64,000 nt of DNA. Source: Chrysomallon squamiferum (Eukaryota; Mollusca; Gastropoda; Neomphalida; Peltospiridae). Where the stretch lies: contig CM022665.1 in NCBI GenBank assembly GCA_012295275.1, forward strand, positions 3,884,167 through 3,948,166. The letters run 5' to 3'. Below, one piece after another: positions 1-12,050 of this stretch; the first letter of the stretch is position 1, and each line of letters starts with the position of its first letter. A program made the position numbers and the translations under genes. Below the pieces are notes generated by a model that was given only the letters and a program-made list of their open reading frames with translations, did not search any database and had not been told where the DNA came from.

Positions 1-513
1 TGTTTCTTTTTATTAATTTTTTATAATGTTGCTATTAATAGTATTACTGGTACTTCGGAAAAAAAAAAAAAAACTCTGATGTAGTCAAGACTACGGTTAC
101 TGTCCTTCTTGTACTGAAAACAAAACAATCTTTACACATTTCGGTTTGTTATCTGGGCACTGCATTAACTTTCCCCCTTAATTCAGCTTCAAATACAGCG
201 TGTGGCATTAAGTTAATTAGTGGATCATTAACAATAGATAACAACAGTGCAAACACGTAACAGAAATAAAGTAGACTCTGTTGACAGACGTAGATAAACT
301 TAATTAATAAATCCATTCTTTTGTTTGTTTTGTTCTTATTGTTTTTCTTCTTCGTTTTTTTCTTCGTGATAAAAATGTCACCCGAAAGAAAGCGTGTTAA
401 CAACGTTGATGTTTCTGACAGACTTTGCTTGACTACCTTCGCTTGTAGAAAGGTTTACTTAGTACTTATTTTACCTAGATAGAAAACGTTACGTGTAAAT
501 GTATGCTGGTATA
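1..513. other. AT-rich non-coding stretch
   Basis: No gene is visible. It has a 15-bp A run near 59-73, and the strand opposite reads AAG/AAC-rich near 320-370. The 84-codon minus-strand open frame here is low-complexity lysine/asparagine and has no splice or domain support. Confidence 0.6.
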
Positions 514-972
514 CAACACACACAAACATACACACACACACGCACGCCTACACACAGATACATACATACACATACACTACATACATACATATATACACAC
601 AGATACACACATATACATACATACACATAGATACATACAGATACACACAAACATACATACATACATATACATACATACCTACATACATACACACACACAC
701 ACATACATACATACATACATACAGATACAGACACACATACATACATACACACACACATACATACATACATACATACATACATACATACATACATACATAC
801 AGATACAGACACACATACATACATACACATACATACATACATACATACATACATACATACATACATACATACATACATACATACATACATACATACATCC
901 ATACATACATACATACATATATACATACATACAGATACACACACACAAACATAAATTTATACATATATACAT
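514..972. repeat. (ACAT)n / (CA)n / AGAT compound microsatellite
   Basis: About 460 bp of imperfect ACAT tetranucleotides interspersed with CA and ATACAG variants. The purest part lies near 827-897. Open frames in five reading frames across it encode only alternating Cys/Met/Tyr/Val or His/Thr/Ile/Tyr and are repeat translations, not genes. Confidence 0.95.
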
Positions 973-1329
973 ATTACTTACCTACGTTCAAACATATTGT
1001 AAACAAAAAGGCAATAAATTTTCCAGCTTTACATCTTCATTGTGCACGTTTATTTTCTTGTTCTGTTCTTAATTGCATGACCCTGAATATGTTTATAATA
1101 ACGACAGGTGCAGTATTTCTGTTCGCCCTAGGAAGTCTATAAATATTTACATTTGTTTGTTCGCATAGTGAATATAGCGATACACGGGAGGTTAAATCAC
1201 ACCCATACTGCATGTGAAAACTTGAGTCATCTCAAGGGAGGATCAAAAAACATTCAGAGGGTGGTGTTTCTGTCAGACAGTTGCACAAAAAGTTTTTTAT
1301 TTAACGCCTGGATTATTTCTGTTTTAAAA

Positions 1330-1333
<4 letters not shown>
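973..1333. other. non-coding, no clear feature
   Basis: Mixed AT-rich sequence between two microsatellites. I see no open frame with coding character, no tRNA and no recognised transposon. Confidence 0.5.

Positions 1334-1418
<85 letters not shown>
1334..1418. repeat. (CT)n microsatellite
   Basis: An 85-bp uninterrupted CT tract directly abutting copy 1 of dispersed repeat family A. The Arg-Glu open frame on the minus strand is its translation. Confidence 0.97.
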
Positions 1419-1420
<2 letters not shown>

Positions 1421-1691
1421 TGATACAAAGGTATGAGTGTAATATCGCTTGAAAAAATAATAATATATATATTACATTTGTATTAATAGAGAGAGAGAGA
1501 GAGAGATATTTCAAAACACAAATATCCCAGGCGTTATATATATATATATATATACATTTATTTATACTTACACGCTTTGTATTGATCCCCTCACTGATAC
1601 ATAATGATTGTGTCATCATGACGAAACTTTGATACGCAGATAAATAAGTGAGTGTTACAGTAGCAGATCAAGACATATTTCTAGAGGGGTC
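1419..1691 (+). repeat. dispersed repeat family A, copy 1
   Basis: It matches 3727-4027 in the same orientation. Shared blocks are a 5' segment (TATGAGTGTAATATCGC), then a variable internal microsatellite zone, then a ~120-bp 3' segment containing TGTGTCATCATGAC, GATACGCAGATAAATAAG and AGACATATTTCTAGAGGGG. The internal zone here is (TA)n and (GA)n. No terminal inverted repeats, tRNA boxes or coding sequence are visible, so the class is unknown; a short non-autonomous element is the likely explanation. Confidence 0.75.
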
Positions 1692-2085
1692 TTAACTCTC
1701 TCTCTCTCTCTCTCGCTCGCTCGCTCTCAGCGTATATCAGTCGCAGAAGGCATGTTTTACAAGGCAAATGTTTTGTAGATTACTTATTCCTTAGTGATAA
1801 AAAATAACCTAATTCTTTATTTTATTCAGTTAGTCATACTGCAGCGAAATGTATTTTAAAATTTCTAAATATAGAAAGTATTAATTGATTAATTTAAACT
1901 AATACTAATAATAATAAAAAATACAACCATAAATAAATGCAGTAATTGGCTGCAACCGCAACAGTAATAAATAATAACAGAATGTAAACAGAAATAACTG
2001 ATTCCAGAACAATCTGCCGTTTTACGTAACACAAATGTTAACTGAATGTCAATCCATGTCGTTACCAGAACCTTCTTTCAGTTTA

Positions 2086-2089
<4 letters not shown>
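1692..2089. other. short (CT)n then AT-rich spacer
   Basis: A CT/GCTC tract at about 1695-1728 sits directly after family A copy 1. The rest is AT-rich with AAT runs and no gene. Confidence 0.5.
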
Positions 2090-2166
<77 letters not shown>

Positions 2167-2170
2167 TTAT
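2090..2170. repeat. (TC)n microsatellite with T tail
   Basis: A 69-bp CT tract to 2158 followed by a T run. The SLSLSL open frame here is the repeat in translation. Confidence 0.96.
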
Positions 2171-2234
2171 TCCTTCTCTCCATATTTTACCTTCATCAGG
2201 GAAATCGTGCCTTGAGAAACTTGAGTAACTGAAA

Positions 2235-2525
2235 TAACCTCCAATCGAACATGCACGTCAGCGAAATCAATTTGCATTACCATTCGATTCTTCCTGTCCC
2301 AAATTGGCGCTCGTCAGTTTCGGCGCTATTTCATTGGTTAGGTCCCAAAAGCTATCAACAAGCACGTGTTTTCTTTTCAACTTGGGAGATATTCGTGAGC
2401 AATGCACAAGGAAAAACCTCGAGGCAATATTCGATTCGATTTCAGTCGCAGAGAATAAAGAAGTCCTCGCAATATCAAAATGAAATTCTTTGATTTGTTT
2501 TAGCGAAGAGAGTAGCTGGCGCAAG
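2235..2525. promoter_or_regulatory. repeat-poor block with octamer and CCAAT motifs
   Basis: This block stands out from the surrounding low-complexity DNA: more even composition and several CpGs. It contains an octamer motif ATTTGCAT (2270-2277) and two inverted CCAAT cores (ATTGG at 2303-2307 and 2333-2337, the second in TCATTGGTTA). Open frames of 80 and 85 codons run on both strands, but neither has recognisable domains, so I read it as possible regulatory DNA. Motif matches this short occur by chance. Confidence 0.25.
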
Positions 2526-2809
2526 TCTGATTTAAATTAACCGTGTTGCTTAAAACGCATCATAAAGCAAATTTTGTGAATTTACAATGTCGCGTTTAAT
2601 GAAGTGAACGCTGAATGCAGCCGTCGTTTTAAAATATCGAAAAAGGTTTTTCGGATGTAATTTCGATCAAGTAGCTTAAAAATAGCGTTAATACAACTCT
2701 TAAGTATTTGAGAAATAAGAATTTGCTGTTTTACAACATGTAATCACTGAAAATATGACTGCTGGTTTTACGTGCAATTCAGTTTTCTGCCAGTAAATTG
2801 GATATTACA

Positions 2810-2847
<38 letters not shown>

Positions 2848-3726
2848 AAAAAATAAGTTTTGAAAGCCGCTTAAATGCGTGATTCTTATTTTCGTAGAAA
2901 ATTGCGGTTTTTGGATCAGTTTAAGCTGTTGTGATAGGGAATGGGATTTCTCTTTTAACTCGAGTTTTCTTCGATTTATTTGTAATTACTGTTATTGTAA
3001 TTTTTGTTGTTTTTAAAGCTTGATAGTGGTTTAAAAAAAGTAATAATATTAAAAAAAAAAAAAAAAAATAAAATAAAATAAAATAAAATAAGTAGGACGC
3101 GATATTTTAAAACAAAATTAAGTTCGTACTTGATTTTTTTTTTTCTTGCATGGAATACTTTGATATTTTCACTGACTACATTTAATTATATTTTATTATT
3201 ATTTTTAAAATATATATATAACATTAAACACAGTAACCACAAAAATACATCGTTAATTGAAAATAAAACAAATTAAAAAAAAAAAAAAAAAAAACAACAT
3301 TGGCAGAAATAATTTTATTATCATTCATTGTCATTTACAGCCCATCAGAAAGCTATAAATATTACATTACGTCCTCCTGTCACCATAAAAATAAAAACAT
3401 GCTACATGATCCTTGAACACTGCTATTTAATGAGCTGAATGGAACAGAACTTCTATTACATTATTCACGTATTTCACTTCATTCCATATTTTCTGAAGAT
3501 GCACAGAAAAGAGATGCCTCGCTTTTTTTAACAGTAAAAGAATAATCCAATGATCTGCGCCTTCGGGTTTCCCCTCTCGCTTGCGAACATGAGATAATAC
3601 AGCAGCAGCTTAAAAATGCATGTAAATAAATCATCATTTCTTCCTTGGTTTTTTTTTCTTTCTTTAAAGATTTCACGCGATAGCTTGACATTTGATGATT
3701 TGTGATAAAGACTAACACAGATGTTA
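2526..3726. other. AT-rich stretch with poly(A) runs
   Basis: Non-coding. It has A runs at 2816-2841 and in the 3040-3090 area (grading into AAAAT repeats), and another near 3274-3294. These could be old retroposon tails, but no element body is recognisable upstream of them. Confidence 0.5.
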
Positions 3727-3851
3727 TTAATACAATTGTATGAGTGTAATATCGCCTTAAAAGAAGAAGAAGAAGAAGAAGAAGAAAAAAAATATAAATA
3801 TATATATATATATGTTTTTAGTGAAGGCATCTTTACAACGTGTAAATATAT

Positions 3852-3902
<51 letters not shown>

Positions 3903-4027
3903 CGCTTTGTAATGATGCCCTCGGTGACTCATGGTAACTGTGTCATCATGACACAATAGGTTCTGTGATACGCAGATAAATAAGTGAGGTTAACAGGAGC
4001 GGATCAAGACATATTTCTAGAGGGGTC
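3727..4027 (+). repeat. dispersed repeat family A, copy 2
   Basis: Second direct copy of the unit at 1419-1691, about 2.3 kb downstream. It has the same 5' and 3' conserved blocks, but the internal zone is different: (GAA)n, (TA)n, then (CA)n at about 3853-3886. Homology resumes at the CGCTTTGTA block and ends at AGGGGTC. The copies differ by substitutions and small indels, so they are not a recent duplication of one locus. Confidence 0.75.
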
Positions 4028-4690
4028 CTGTATCGAACGTTTTTGTAGCAAAATCTCTATTTGGGTTTTTTTGTTTTTTGTTTTTATTTTGTATTTCTTT
4101 TATCCCCATGACTCCCTCGTCAAACGTCACCGCATAAAACAAAAAAGCTGAATATCTCTACACATTCATTATTAGACAAAAACTGGTTGCAAATATGAAT
4201 TCATTTCTTTACTTTTTTTCTGTTCCTGGCATGCGCAGAAATATCGAGACAGTAGTTCTTACATGGCTTTTCGCTCGGGTGACAACGGGAACAAAGAAAA
4301 GCAACTTATTATACCTACTTCCCGATACGGATATGAATCATCCATAATTCAATGGGCGCATCAAAACGACTTTATAAACTGATTGACATTTTATTTACAT
4401 ATGTCAGTGTAAAAGCTTGTACCGTGTGGAAACTAGGACACTAAACGTCTTTCTGTTTTTTATCTTGGAAACCTGACATAAGAACCACACCCAACCCGTC
4501 GAACCGCTTACATTAAATACGCAATTATTTTTCTGTCTCAATTACATCGCGGTGTGTGTACGCAGTACGACAGTACTCAAACACATCGCGATTTGATTTA
4601 GTTTTTGTAAATCATGTCTCAATTGAGAAACTCACGTTTCGCTGCCGTATCATCTCTATTTAAAACTGGCGTCGATTCACAGTGTTTGCC
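4028..4690. other. non-coding, mostly unique sequence
   Basis: A T/G-rich start then 400 bp of even-composition sequence with scattered CpGs. No coding, RNA or transposon signature is seen. Confidence 0.45.
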
Positions 4691-4696
4691 CTTTAT

Positions 4697-4712
4697 CCGC
4701 CAGGGGGCAGCA
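4697..4712 (+). promoter_or_regulatory. CTCF-like motif
   Basis: CCGCCAGGGGGCAGCA matches the classical bilaterian CTCF core (CCACNAGGGGGCGC-type) at most positions. CTCF is, to my knowledge, present in molluscs. Occupancy cannot be judged from sequence. Confidence 0.4.
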
Positions 4713-5040
4713 TGTCTACAAGACAAACAATGAAGATTATGTCCACAGCACGAACTGGTGGGGGAAAAAAAGCTCAATATCAAATGCATTGTGATTGCTA
4801 AATCTCCCGTGATAGCCAAACGAGCATCATTCGTTACTTCTGTTTTAGTGTCTGTCCACGATGTATGTACTTGAACCTTTAATAAATGCAAAGATGTTTT
4901 AAATTACTGAAGGACTGTATTACTTATTGGAAAATCGAGCATAAAACTGCTAAAAACTGAACATACTTTCTGGATCGATAGAGGGACATTTTTTTTTTTT
5001 TTTTCTTTTTTCTTTGCATAAATTGTTCTTGCAGGCACAT
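4713..5040. other. non-coding spacer
   Basis: Even-composition sequence followed by an AT-rich part with a T run near 4990-5004. The 90-codon minus-strand frame across 4619-4891 has no recognisable domain. Confidence 0.4.
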
Positions 5041-5059
5041 TAAAACATTTGTTTCTTTA

Positions 5060-5338
5060 ATGTTATCGTTATCATCATCCTAAATATCGTCATCATCATC
5101 TGAAAATCATCATCAGCTAGTCTTCTCCTTCATTATCTGAATGATCTGAAACCATGACATGCATGACGCCATGTAACAATAAACTGAAAATGTGTTTACT
5201 GGGTCCTTTAATAAATCATATCTCACTATTATTGTTGATGGTCATGACAATGTTGCTGTTACTGTTGTTATTATTTCATCCTCATCCTCATCTTCATGCT
5301 CATCATCATTATTATTATTATTATTAATGTCGTTGTTG

Positions 5339-5374
<36 letters not shown>

Positions 5375-5393
5375 CATCATCAACATCATTATT
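5060..5393. repeat. (ATC)n/(ATT)n trinucleotide compound
   Basis: Interrupted ATC/TCATC repeats near 5068-5115, then a denser TCA/TTA/TTG block from about 5270 to 5393. Overlapping open frames encode Ser, Ile, Leu or Val homopolymers. Confidence 0.9.
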
Positions 5394-5960
5394 AAAATAC
5401 ATCTCTTCACTGGACTGTTTTAGAAAGGCTGCACTTTGTTGCTTTCTCACGGAGTTTTCCCAGAAGCGATTTCTAAAATGTTGACTAAATATGAATTAGA
5501 CTACGGAAGCAAAAATGTCTCGTTTAAAAGCATTTTGTTACCGATTCACTGTGTACTGTTTACTTTTATTTCGCTCTAAGCTGGTACTCGTGTTTTCAAA
5601 ACATTCTTGTAATGTCTAACTAAATGGGTAATTCCAAACCAAATACAACTCGAAAACCAAGCTCATCTATCAGTCATATTTGTGTATGGTGTTCACAACC
5701 TAGAAATTAACCCTTTATACTGTTCTTTACAGATTCGGATTTTGGTTTTGTTTTGTTTTTTTAAGTTTCTAAATTTTCTGAGAAAGTTATAATTATATAT
5801 TATGGTTTGGAATTTGTTTCAGAATAATTATAATGTTTACCTATTTTCTGTCCACACCGTTGTTCGACAGTTGCTTGTTAATGTTTGTTGTATTTTCCTT
5901 TATGTGAGAAAATTAAAACACAGATCTCTTGTTATTAAATATTACGTATATAATATTATA
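5394..5960. other. non-coding unique stretch
   Basis: About 570 bp AT-rich sequence without repeats or a credible exon. Confidence 0.45.
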
Positions 5961-6148
5961 CAGACATGCATACACACACATTTACATACATAAATACACA
6001 CATACATACATATATATACGCATGTACACACGCACATACGCACACATTCTTAAAACGTATTCCAGAATATAATTATATCGCTAAAGTGTACGTAAACGAA
6101 TTCAAAAAGGAAAAGAATATGCCCACATATATATATATATATATATGA
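5961..6148. repeat. (CA)n/(ACAT)n and (TA)n tracts
   Basis: Imperfect ACAT/CA tract to about 6048 and a (TA)n tract near 6126-6146. Confidence 0.85.
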
Positions 6149-6235
6149 AAGGTCTTTGAAGTAACAACGTCTTATTGGAATTTTTTTTTTATTATTATCT
6201 TTTGGTTATATCTTGTTTTTTTTCTCTCTCTGCAG

Positions 6236-6300
6236 TGAAATTACAACAGCATTTCCACGAAATTGACAATCAGCTTGTAATAAAAGTAGCTGGGGCTTGA
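6236..6300 (+). CDS. very weak terminal-exon candidate
   Basis: A strong-looking 3' splice site (T-rich tract, CTCTCTCTGCAG) ends at 6235. Reading from 6238 gives a short peptide beginning KLQQHFHEIDNQ and ending at a stop at 6298-6300. About 20 codons is too short to distinguish from chance, and no polyadenylation signal is close. Function unknown. Confidence 0.12.
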
Positions 6301-6500
6301 ATTATTTCAGTCATTATTGAATTCCAGCTTGCGATACACTTGTAATTCTGCATGCAAATCGGTTCCTAACTGCATGGTGCTGTTGTTTGTTCAAGACGTA
6401 ACACGGAGGGCAGGCGTAAGGGCGAGACTGTCACGTGACAATTAAAACTGTTACGTGTTGTGTGGCTGTTGAAATTTGATCATTTAAAATCAGACATGTG
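6301..6500. promoter_or_regulatory. unique block with octamer-like and E-box motifs
   Basis: It contains ATGCAAAT (octamer core) in GCATGCAAATCGG near 6351-6362 and a palindromic TCACGTGA E-box near 6431-6438. No gene is attached, so the regulatory role is only inferred. Confidence 0.2.
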
Positions 6501-6520
6501 TTTGTTCATTAAATTTAAAA

Positions 6521-6552
<32 letters not shown>
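6521..6552. repeat. (ATT)n microsatellite
   Basis: Uninterrupted ATT tract of about 32 bp. Confidence 0.95.
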
Positions 6553-6729
6553 CTTTAAAGTCTTTTTAATAAAATTTAAAAAACAAAAACAAAAAAAGAA
6601 ATAGAAGAAGTGAAAATTGCTAAACATTAGTTTTGTTTAGACTTTAAATAATGATATAGTCTGAATAGAACTAGGCTGATTTATTTTTGTAAAAAAAAAC
6701 CAGAGATTCCACAAATATTATTTTATTAA

Positions 6730-6837
6730 TATTGTTGTTTGATGCTGTTGTTGTTGTCATTACTGTCGTCATTAGACTGTTGTTGTTGTTGCTGCTGCTG
6801 CTGCTGCTGTTGTTACTGCTACTGTCGTATCGTTGTC
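6730..6837. repeat. (TTG)n(CTG)n trinucleotide tract
   Basis: A TTG tract followed by CTG from about 6790, with TTA/CTA variants. It is flanked by ordinary non-coding sequence and not within an open exon. Confidence 0.85.
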
Positions 6838-7172
6838 GTGGCCGGCATTTGTTCTGAAGTCCACCCAGGAATAGGACCGCCTGACCGTCTCCAGTTTCAT
6901 CTTGGCCAGTAGAACACTTTTCACACTTTCCGTCTTCAAGGGCTCAATCCGAAATCGTTATTTTAGCACAAATCTGCTCGAGAGAGATCAATAGCTTTCA
7001 GGAATAATTGAAGTCTGTTCCTGCCAAAGAAATGTAACGAGGTTAGCCAATCAATGTAAAGAGGTACGTCCTCGTTTTATTTCAAAATTGCACTCGGGCC
7101 GTTAGAGGTAATGAGCCCCCCTTTTGAAAACGTCCGAATAGAAGGGGAGAATTTTCGTCGTTTTCATCATCA
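6838..7172. other. repeat-poor stretch
   Basis: Even-composition, CpG-bearing sequence without a credible open frame or splice pair. It could be regulatory or an old decayed element. Confidence 0.35.
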
Positions 7173-7213
7173 TCTTCTTCTTCTTCTTCTTCTTCTTCTT
7201 CTTCTTCTTCTTT
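7173..7213. repeat. (CTT)n microsatellite
   Basis: About 41 bp of CTT. Confidence 0.95.
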
Positions 7214-7796
7214 CAAATGAGCTAACTAAGAAAAGTTTCAGGTGCACCTCATTAGTGTCAGAATACCTGAAAATGAGATCGTGAGCAATAAATTGCGTGA
7301 ACACAGAAACGTCTAAGAGACCTTTCTTGGCATCTTATTGCCGGAGTAAAAAGCGAATATAAGAATATTTTTACATTTCTCTAATAGTTTCGTGAGAAAA
7401 AAAAATTAAGATGTTTGTTAAGATACTGCTCGGTATTTTTAATTTCTTTTTTAACTTTACAACGTTAAAGTAGTTGCACGTTTCGGTGAAGGTTTTCTAT
7501 TACGAAAACAAGGTATTGCTGCTAATTAACTTAATTAAACACGACGTAAAACGTCTGTGAAAAAAATGTCGAGAAAGATATTTTTGTATAATAGTTCTTT
7601 GAACAATTTATTAACCAGTTTTGCTTATCTTAACTATGTTTAACTAATTGCTACTCGATTTTTTTTTTTTTTTTTTTTTTTTTCAATCTACATTACCAAC
7701 CATAAGCCATTGGAGAAGTTATTAATAGAGTTTTAAAAAATAATAAAAATTAAAAATAAAATATGTTTTTATTTGTTAATGACAAAAAGAAAAGAA

Positions 7797-7827
<31 letters not shown>

Positions 7828-8762
7828 ATTAATAATCTACAAAAAGAAGAAGAAGAGAAAAATAATAAATAAATAAATAAATAAATAAACACTGAAACCA
7901 ATCTATCGATCAAAATTATTAATTTAAGCTAACAGATTATGTAAGAATGAAGAATTCGAAATTCATGGGGACAGACGCAATCATTTTAGCATCTAACCAG
8001 TCTCATTCTCATGCAGTCACGTTAAACTGTTGTACAGATTAATACTTCAGCAGTGACAAGTCTGAACGACACGTCAGTTCTTTGTACGATAATAAAATTC
8101 ATTTGACCTCTTTCCTTAAAAGAACAAAGCAGCCCTCACTCTGCTTCTTCACAAAAAGCCTCTTGCACTTAAAAATTAAAAACTGAATGAATTATTATAT
8201 ATTTCAACAGTGCAAACAGACAGTCTGAAATGCACAAGCATAGCTGCCGTCATTTTAGTTTTTCATATAACGTCTTTTGTAGTTACAGCTCTAAACTGAA
8301 CTGACTGAGAATTTTATCAGTACAAACATCGTGTTTCAGAGATACAGAAACAGTTGCCTTCGTTTTTGTTTTCAAAACAGTGACAATTATATAATTTTAC
8401 TAAATATCTCAACAGACCGTATCTCTGAGACAGTAATTACTTGCATAATTAAACATTGGCGTATTGCACTGCATGTCTCCAGCAGTTAAACATTAGGCCG
8501 TTCAGTACAATCGTTCAAACTGAGATATTTTTACCCAGTCTTTCTTCAACCACTTTTTAACGACTGATTTATCAAAGACGTCGATGCAGGCTGTCGTGTC
8601 TGTTGATAACGTCGTAGACAGGAATCCATTATCATCAAGAGAAAGATAAACTTGTTGGACGGGAGAATACATTCATGTCATCGTTTGTAGTGAATTAATA
8701 ACTGATTTAACACGATGATCTTATCCGCTGATTTTGTCTTTATAATGGAGTACAGATAGACA
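7214..8762. other. AT-rich non-coding stretch with a decayed tandem repeat
   Basis: T runs at about 7660-7683 and 7798-7823 and an (AAAT)n tract near 7860-7889. From about 8195 to 8450 three segments resemble one another (CAGTGCAAAC / CAGTACAAAC / CAACAGACCG followed by a CTGA-or-CAGAGA motif and a T-rich part), suggesting an old tandem repeat of roughly 110-130 bp. No gene seen. Confidence 0.35.
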
Positions 8763-8763
8763 G

Positions 8764-8806
<43 letters not shown>
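8764..8806. repeat. (CA)n microsatellite
   Basis: About 43 bp of CA. Confidence 0.95.
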
Positions 8807-8814
<8 letters not shown>

Positions 8815-9020
8815 GTTTTGAATGGCACTAATGCGGGCGAATGGGTGCCATATGTTTTAGTCTCGTCAGCGACATCTGTCGTGTATGAAGTCATGATTTC
8901 TCCTTCTGTGCCAGTGCGTTCCCAAATGTTGTCCATGTGCAGTCTAAACAGACGTACTTAAGACAACAGAATATTCATTCGTAAATTCATACATTTATGC
9001 ATGTATATGGGCACCATAGT

Positions 9021-9021
<1 letters not shown>

Positions 9022-9071
<50 letters not shown>
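9022..9071. repeat. (CA)n microsatellite
   Basis: About 50 bp of CA, followed by imperfect CA/ATAC to about 9100. Confidence 0.95.
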
Positions 9072-9077
<6 letters not shown>

Positions 9078-9100
9078 AGACATACGCGCACACATACATA

Positions 9101-9392
9101 ATTATATTTTATTATTATTATTTTTTTTAAATATAGAATTTGCGGTGTACTACTGGTGAAAATCAGAGAAAGACGTTGAAGAATAGAAAATGGAATCAGA
9201 AAATGTCAGAATCTTATGAATATTTGTGTGTAACTGATGCTGTTTTAATACCTATTCTCTTTCATTGCATGAATAAAGATTAAAAAGAACACGCTTTTGA
9301 TACAAATCAGTGATATATTCTGACAGACATTATATATCCACAGATAACTCTTCATCAGACACTGATGTAAAGATTCATTTGTGAATAATTTG
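9101..9392. other. non-coding spacer
   Basis: AT-rich unique sequence; nothing recognisable. Confidence 0.45.
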
Positions 9393-9502
9393 CCTCTCTC
9401 TCTCTCTCTCTCTTACTTTAACTATCTCTCTCTATTTTACTTTAACTCTCTCTCTCTTTTATTTTAACTTTCTCTCTCTCTCTCTTTTATTTTAACTCTC
9501 TC
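9393..9502. repeat. (CT)n interrupted by TTTTATTTTAA motif
   Basis: Four CT runs separated by near-identical TTTTATTTTAAC-type spacers (TTACTTTAAC, TTTTACTTTAAC, TTTTATTTTAAC twice). This is a higher-order minisatellite of about 20-30 bp built on CT. Confidence 0.7.
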
Positions 9503-10140
<638 letters not shown>

Positions 10141-10275
10141 ATTCTTATAAACCGCAGAATTACAACACAGAAAAGAATGTATTACAGATAATATAATAAC
10201 AAAATAAATTTTCATAAATTGTAGAATTACGGTAGAGAGAAGAATGTGTTACATGTGTAATATATAACAAGAACA
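10141..10275. repeat. diverged two-copy tandem duplication (~67 bp)
   Basis: ATTCTTATAAACCGCAGAATTAC (positions 10141-10163) and a related segment starting near 10209 are followed by similar sequence (AGAAAAGAATGTATTACA versus AGAGAAGAATGTGTTACA). It looks like an old local duplication. Confidence 0.5.
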
Positions 10276-10379
10276 TTTCTCAGTTGTAATCTCGGATTAC
10301 GCCACAACAAAGTTTTTCTCTCCGAGTCTTAAAACGCTGATGCATTAAGTATTTTATTAACACTTCAGTGTATGACTAG

Positions 10380-10529
10380 AGATAAGCGTAAAACAGCTCA
10401 GTTTATCTACCTCATCTGATACACAGACAAGATGTTGGACAAAAGAGAGAGAGAGAGAAACCAGACTCGTGGTTAATGTATCTCAGACAGACTTGCTATA
10501 CAACAGCTTAATAAACACAGAAATATTCG

Positions 10530-10561
<32 letters not shown>
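10380..10561 (+). repeat. possible retroposed 3' end: AATAAA plus poly(A)
   Basis: AATAAA at 10510-10515 lies 18 nt before a 28-bp A run at 10534-10561. This is the spacing expected of a processed transcript copied back into the genome. The upstream body is not recognised and contains a GA repeat near 10445-10458; target-site duplications were not found. Confidence 0.25.
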
Positions 10562-10562
<1 letters not shown>

Positions 10563-10796
10563 AAAGAAAGACGTTAGTTCCTCTTACGTGCGTCGTAAGA
10601 CAAAGCAGGACACGGGATTAACTGGCAGGTGTATTTTATTAAAGCTAATGGCAGGTTCAATTAGTTCGCTGAACGATACCAGCTGCTTCTTTCCACTGGT
10701 TACGAAGAGCTGGTAATCGCGTCGTATGTTCGTTCACATTCGTAACGTAAACGTAATGCTTTAAATTTGTGGCCAATTACGTTATCGACTTTTTCT

Positions 10797-10815
<19 letters not shown>
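10562..10815. other. non-coding spacer
   Basis: Unique sequence with several ACGT/CpG-containing words; nothing recognisable. Confidence 0.4.

Positions 10816-10842
<27 letters not shown>
10816..10842. repeat. (AAT)n microsatellite
   Basis: Short AAT tract in A/T-rich DNA. Confidence 0.9.
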
Positions 10843-10849
<7 letters not shown>

Positions 10850-11083
10850 TAAAAATCAAATCTGGTGGCAATTGCAGGCTTAATTAGGTACTAAAATAAC
10901 TTGTAGAGTTGTAGATGCTCATAACATGTTTTCGATTTTTGAAAAAATAATATTGGCTGCTTATTCTCGTGGTTTAATCGTGTTCTGTCTTTGGTAATGT
11001 TAATAAGAAACGCAGCTTAAGGTGCTGACTTTAACTGAATAGAATATAGTTATATTCTATTTAATTCTAGAATAGTCTGTTTC

Positions 11084-11216
11084 ATTTTATTTTATTTTAT
11101 TTTATTCTATTCTATTCTATTCTATTCTGTTCTGTTCTATTCTATTTTTTATTATTTTTATTATTATTTTTTATTTTACTTTGTTTTATTATTTATTTAT
11201 TTATTTATTTATTTAC
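11084..11216. repeat. pentanucleotide (TTTTA -> TTCTA -> TTCTG) and (ATTT)n
   Basis: A tract of pentamers changes from TTTTA to TTCTA to TTCTG along about 65 bp, followed by an (ATTT)n run from about 11182. The stepwise change of unit shows spread of point mutations by slippage. Confidence 0.85.
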
Positions 11217-12050
11217 TTAATTTTCATTTACTTTCGAAGACTTGTACAAATTTACGTAGCGGTCATATTACATAACGATGTAATTTACAAAACATTTTAA
11301 TAGTCAAAGTTTACTAAAGTTAAAAATAACATATCGTTTGTTATAAAGTTATGTAATAATTACCAGTATATTGTTAAAAGACCGTGTTATACTTTATTGG
11401 TTTGGGTTCCTTAGATCTTAGCTCTCCAAAAGAAAGAACAATGATACTGATGATCTGTGAATGATGTCTACGTTCGTAGTATCAGTGGTAGAAGAGGTTA
11501 TCATCATCATCAACATCATTATTATCATTCTGATCATTGTTATAAAAATGATGATTCATTTACTTCCAAATCATGTGACATTTATAATTTAAAACTTTTT
11601 TTATAATTTAAATTGAAAATAAACAAAAGGACAAGATTAATTCCTCATGGCAACATTTTTTTTTTTTCTTAACTGTACAAAAATACAAAGATTATTATAC
11701 AATAATTTAGTCTTGACTGGAATAGAAAATACTGCTTTATCAGATCTGCATGAGCCATGATTTTGCGTTAAACATCTTTCTCATCTCGTTTAGATGGTTT
11801 TTTATTTTTTTTTTTTTTATGGCTGAATTTAATTGTAACATTTTATTGCTGTAACTGCCAGATGTAAGACGTTCTACCTTTTATCTACACTGGTGCAGGC
11901 TTCAATTGTTTGTTCTGCAGACACGATCAAAACGCGCAGTTCCAAAATACACCTCAACCGGTTACACCCAGTTTCAATACACAGATAAATACTCACTAAT
12001 TTACTTACTAAACTTAGTCTTTGAAGATTACTTATTTGTTAATTTATTAA
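11217..12050. other. AT-rich non-coding stretch
   Basis: Contains short ATC repeats near 11500-11525 and T runs near 11657 and 11800. No gene. Confidence 0.45.

Noticed and set aside
489-972. Several open frames of 97-189 codons rich in Cys/Met/Tyr/Val or His/Thr/Ile
   Set aside because: They are translations of the ACAT/CA microsatellite; tetranucleotide repeats without stop codons stay open in several frames.
514-972. Possible CRISPR array or other spaced direct repeats
   Set aside because: The repeats are tetranucleotides without unique spacers; other tandem arrays here also have no spacers.
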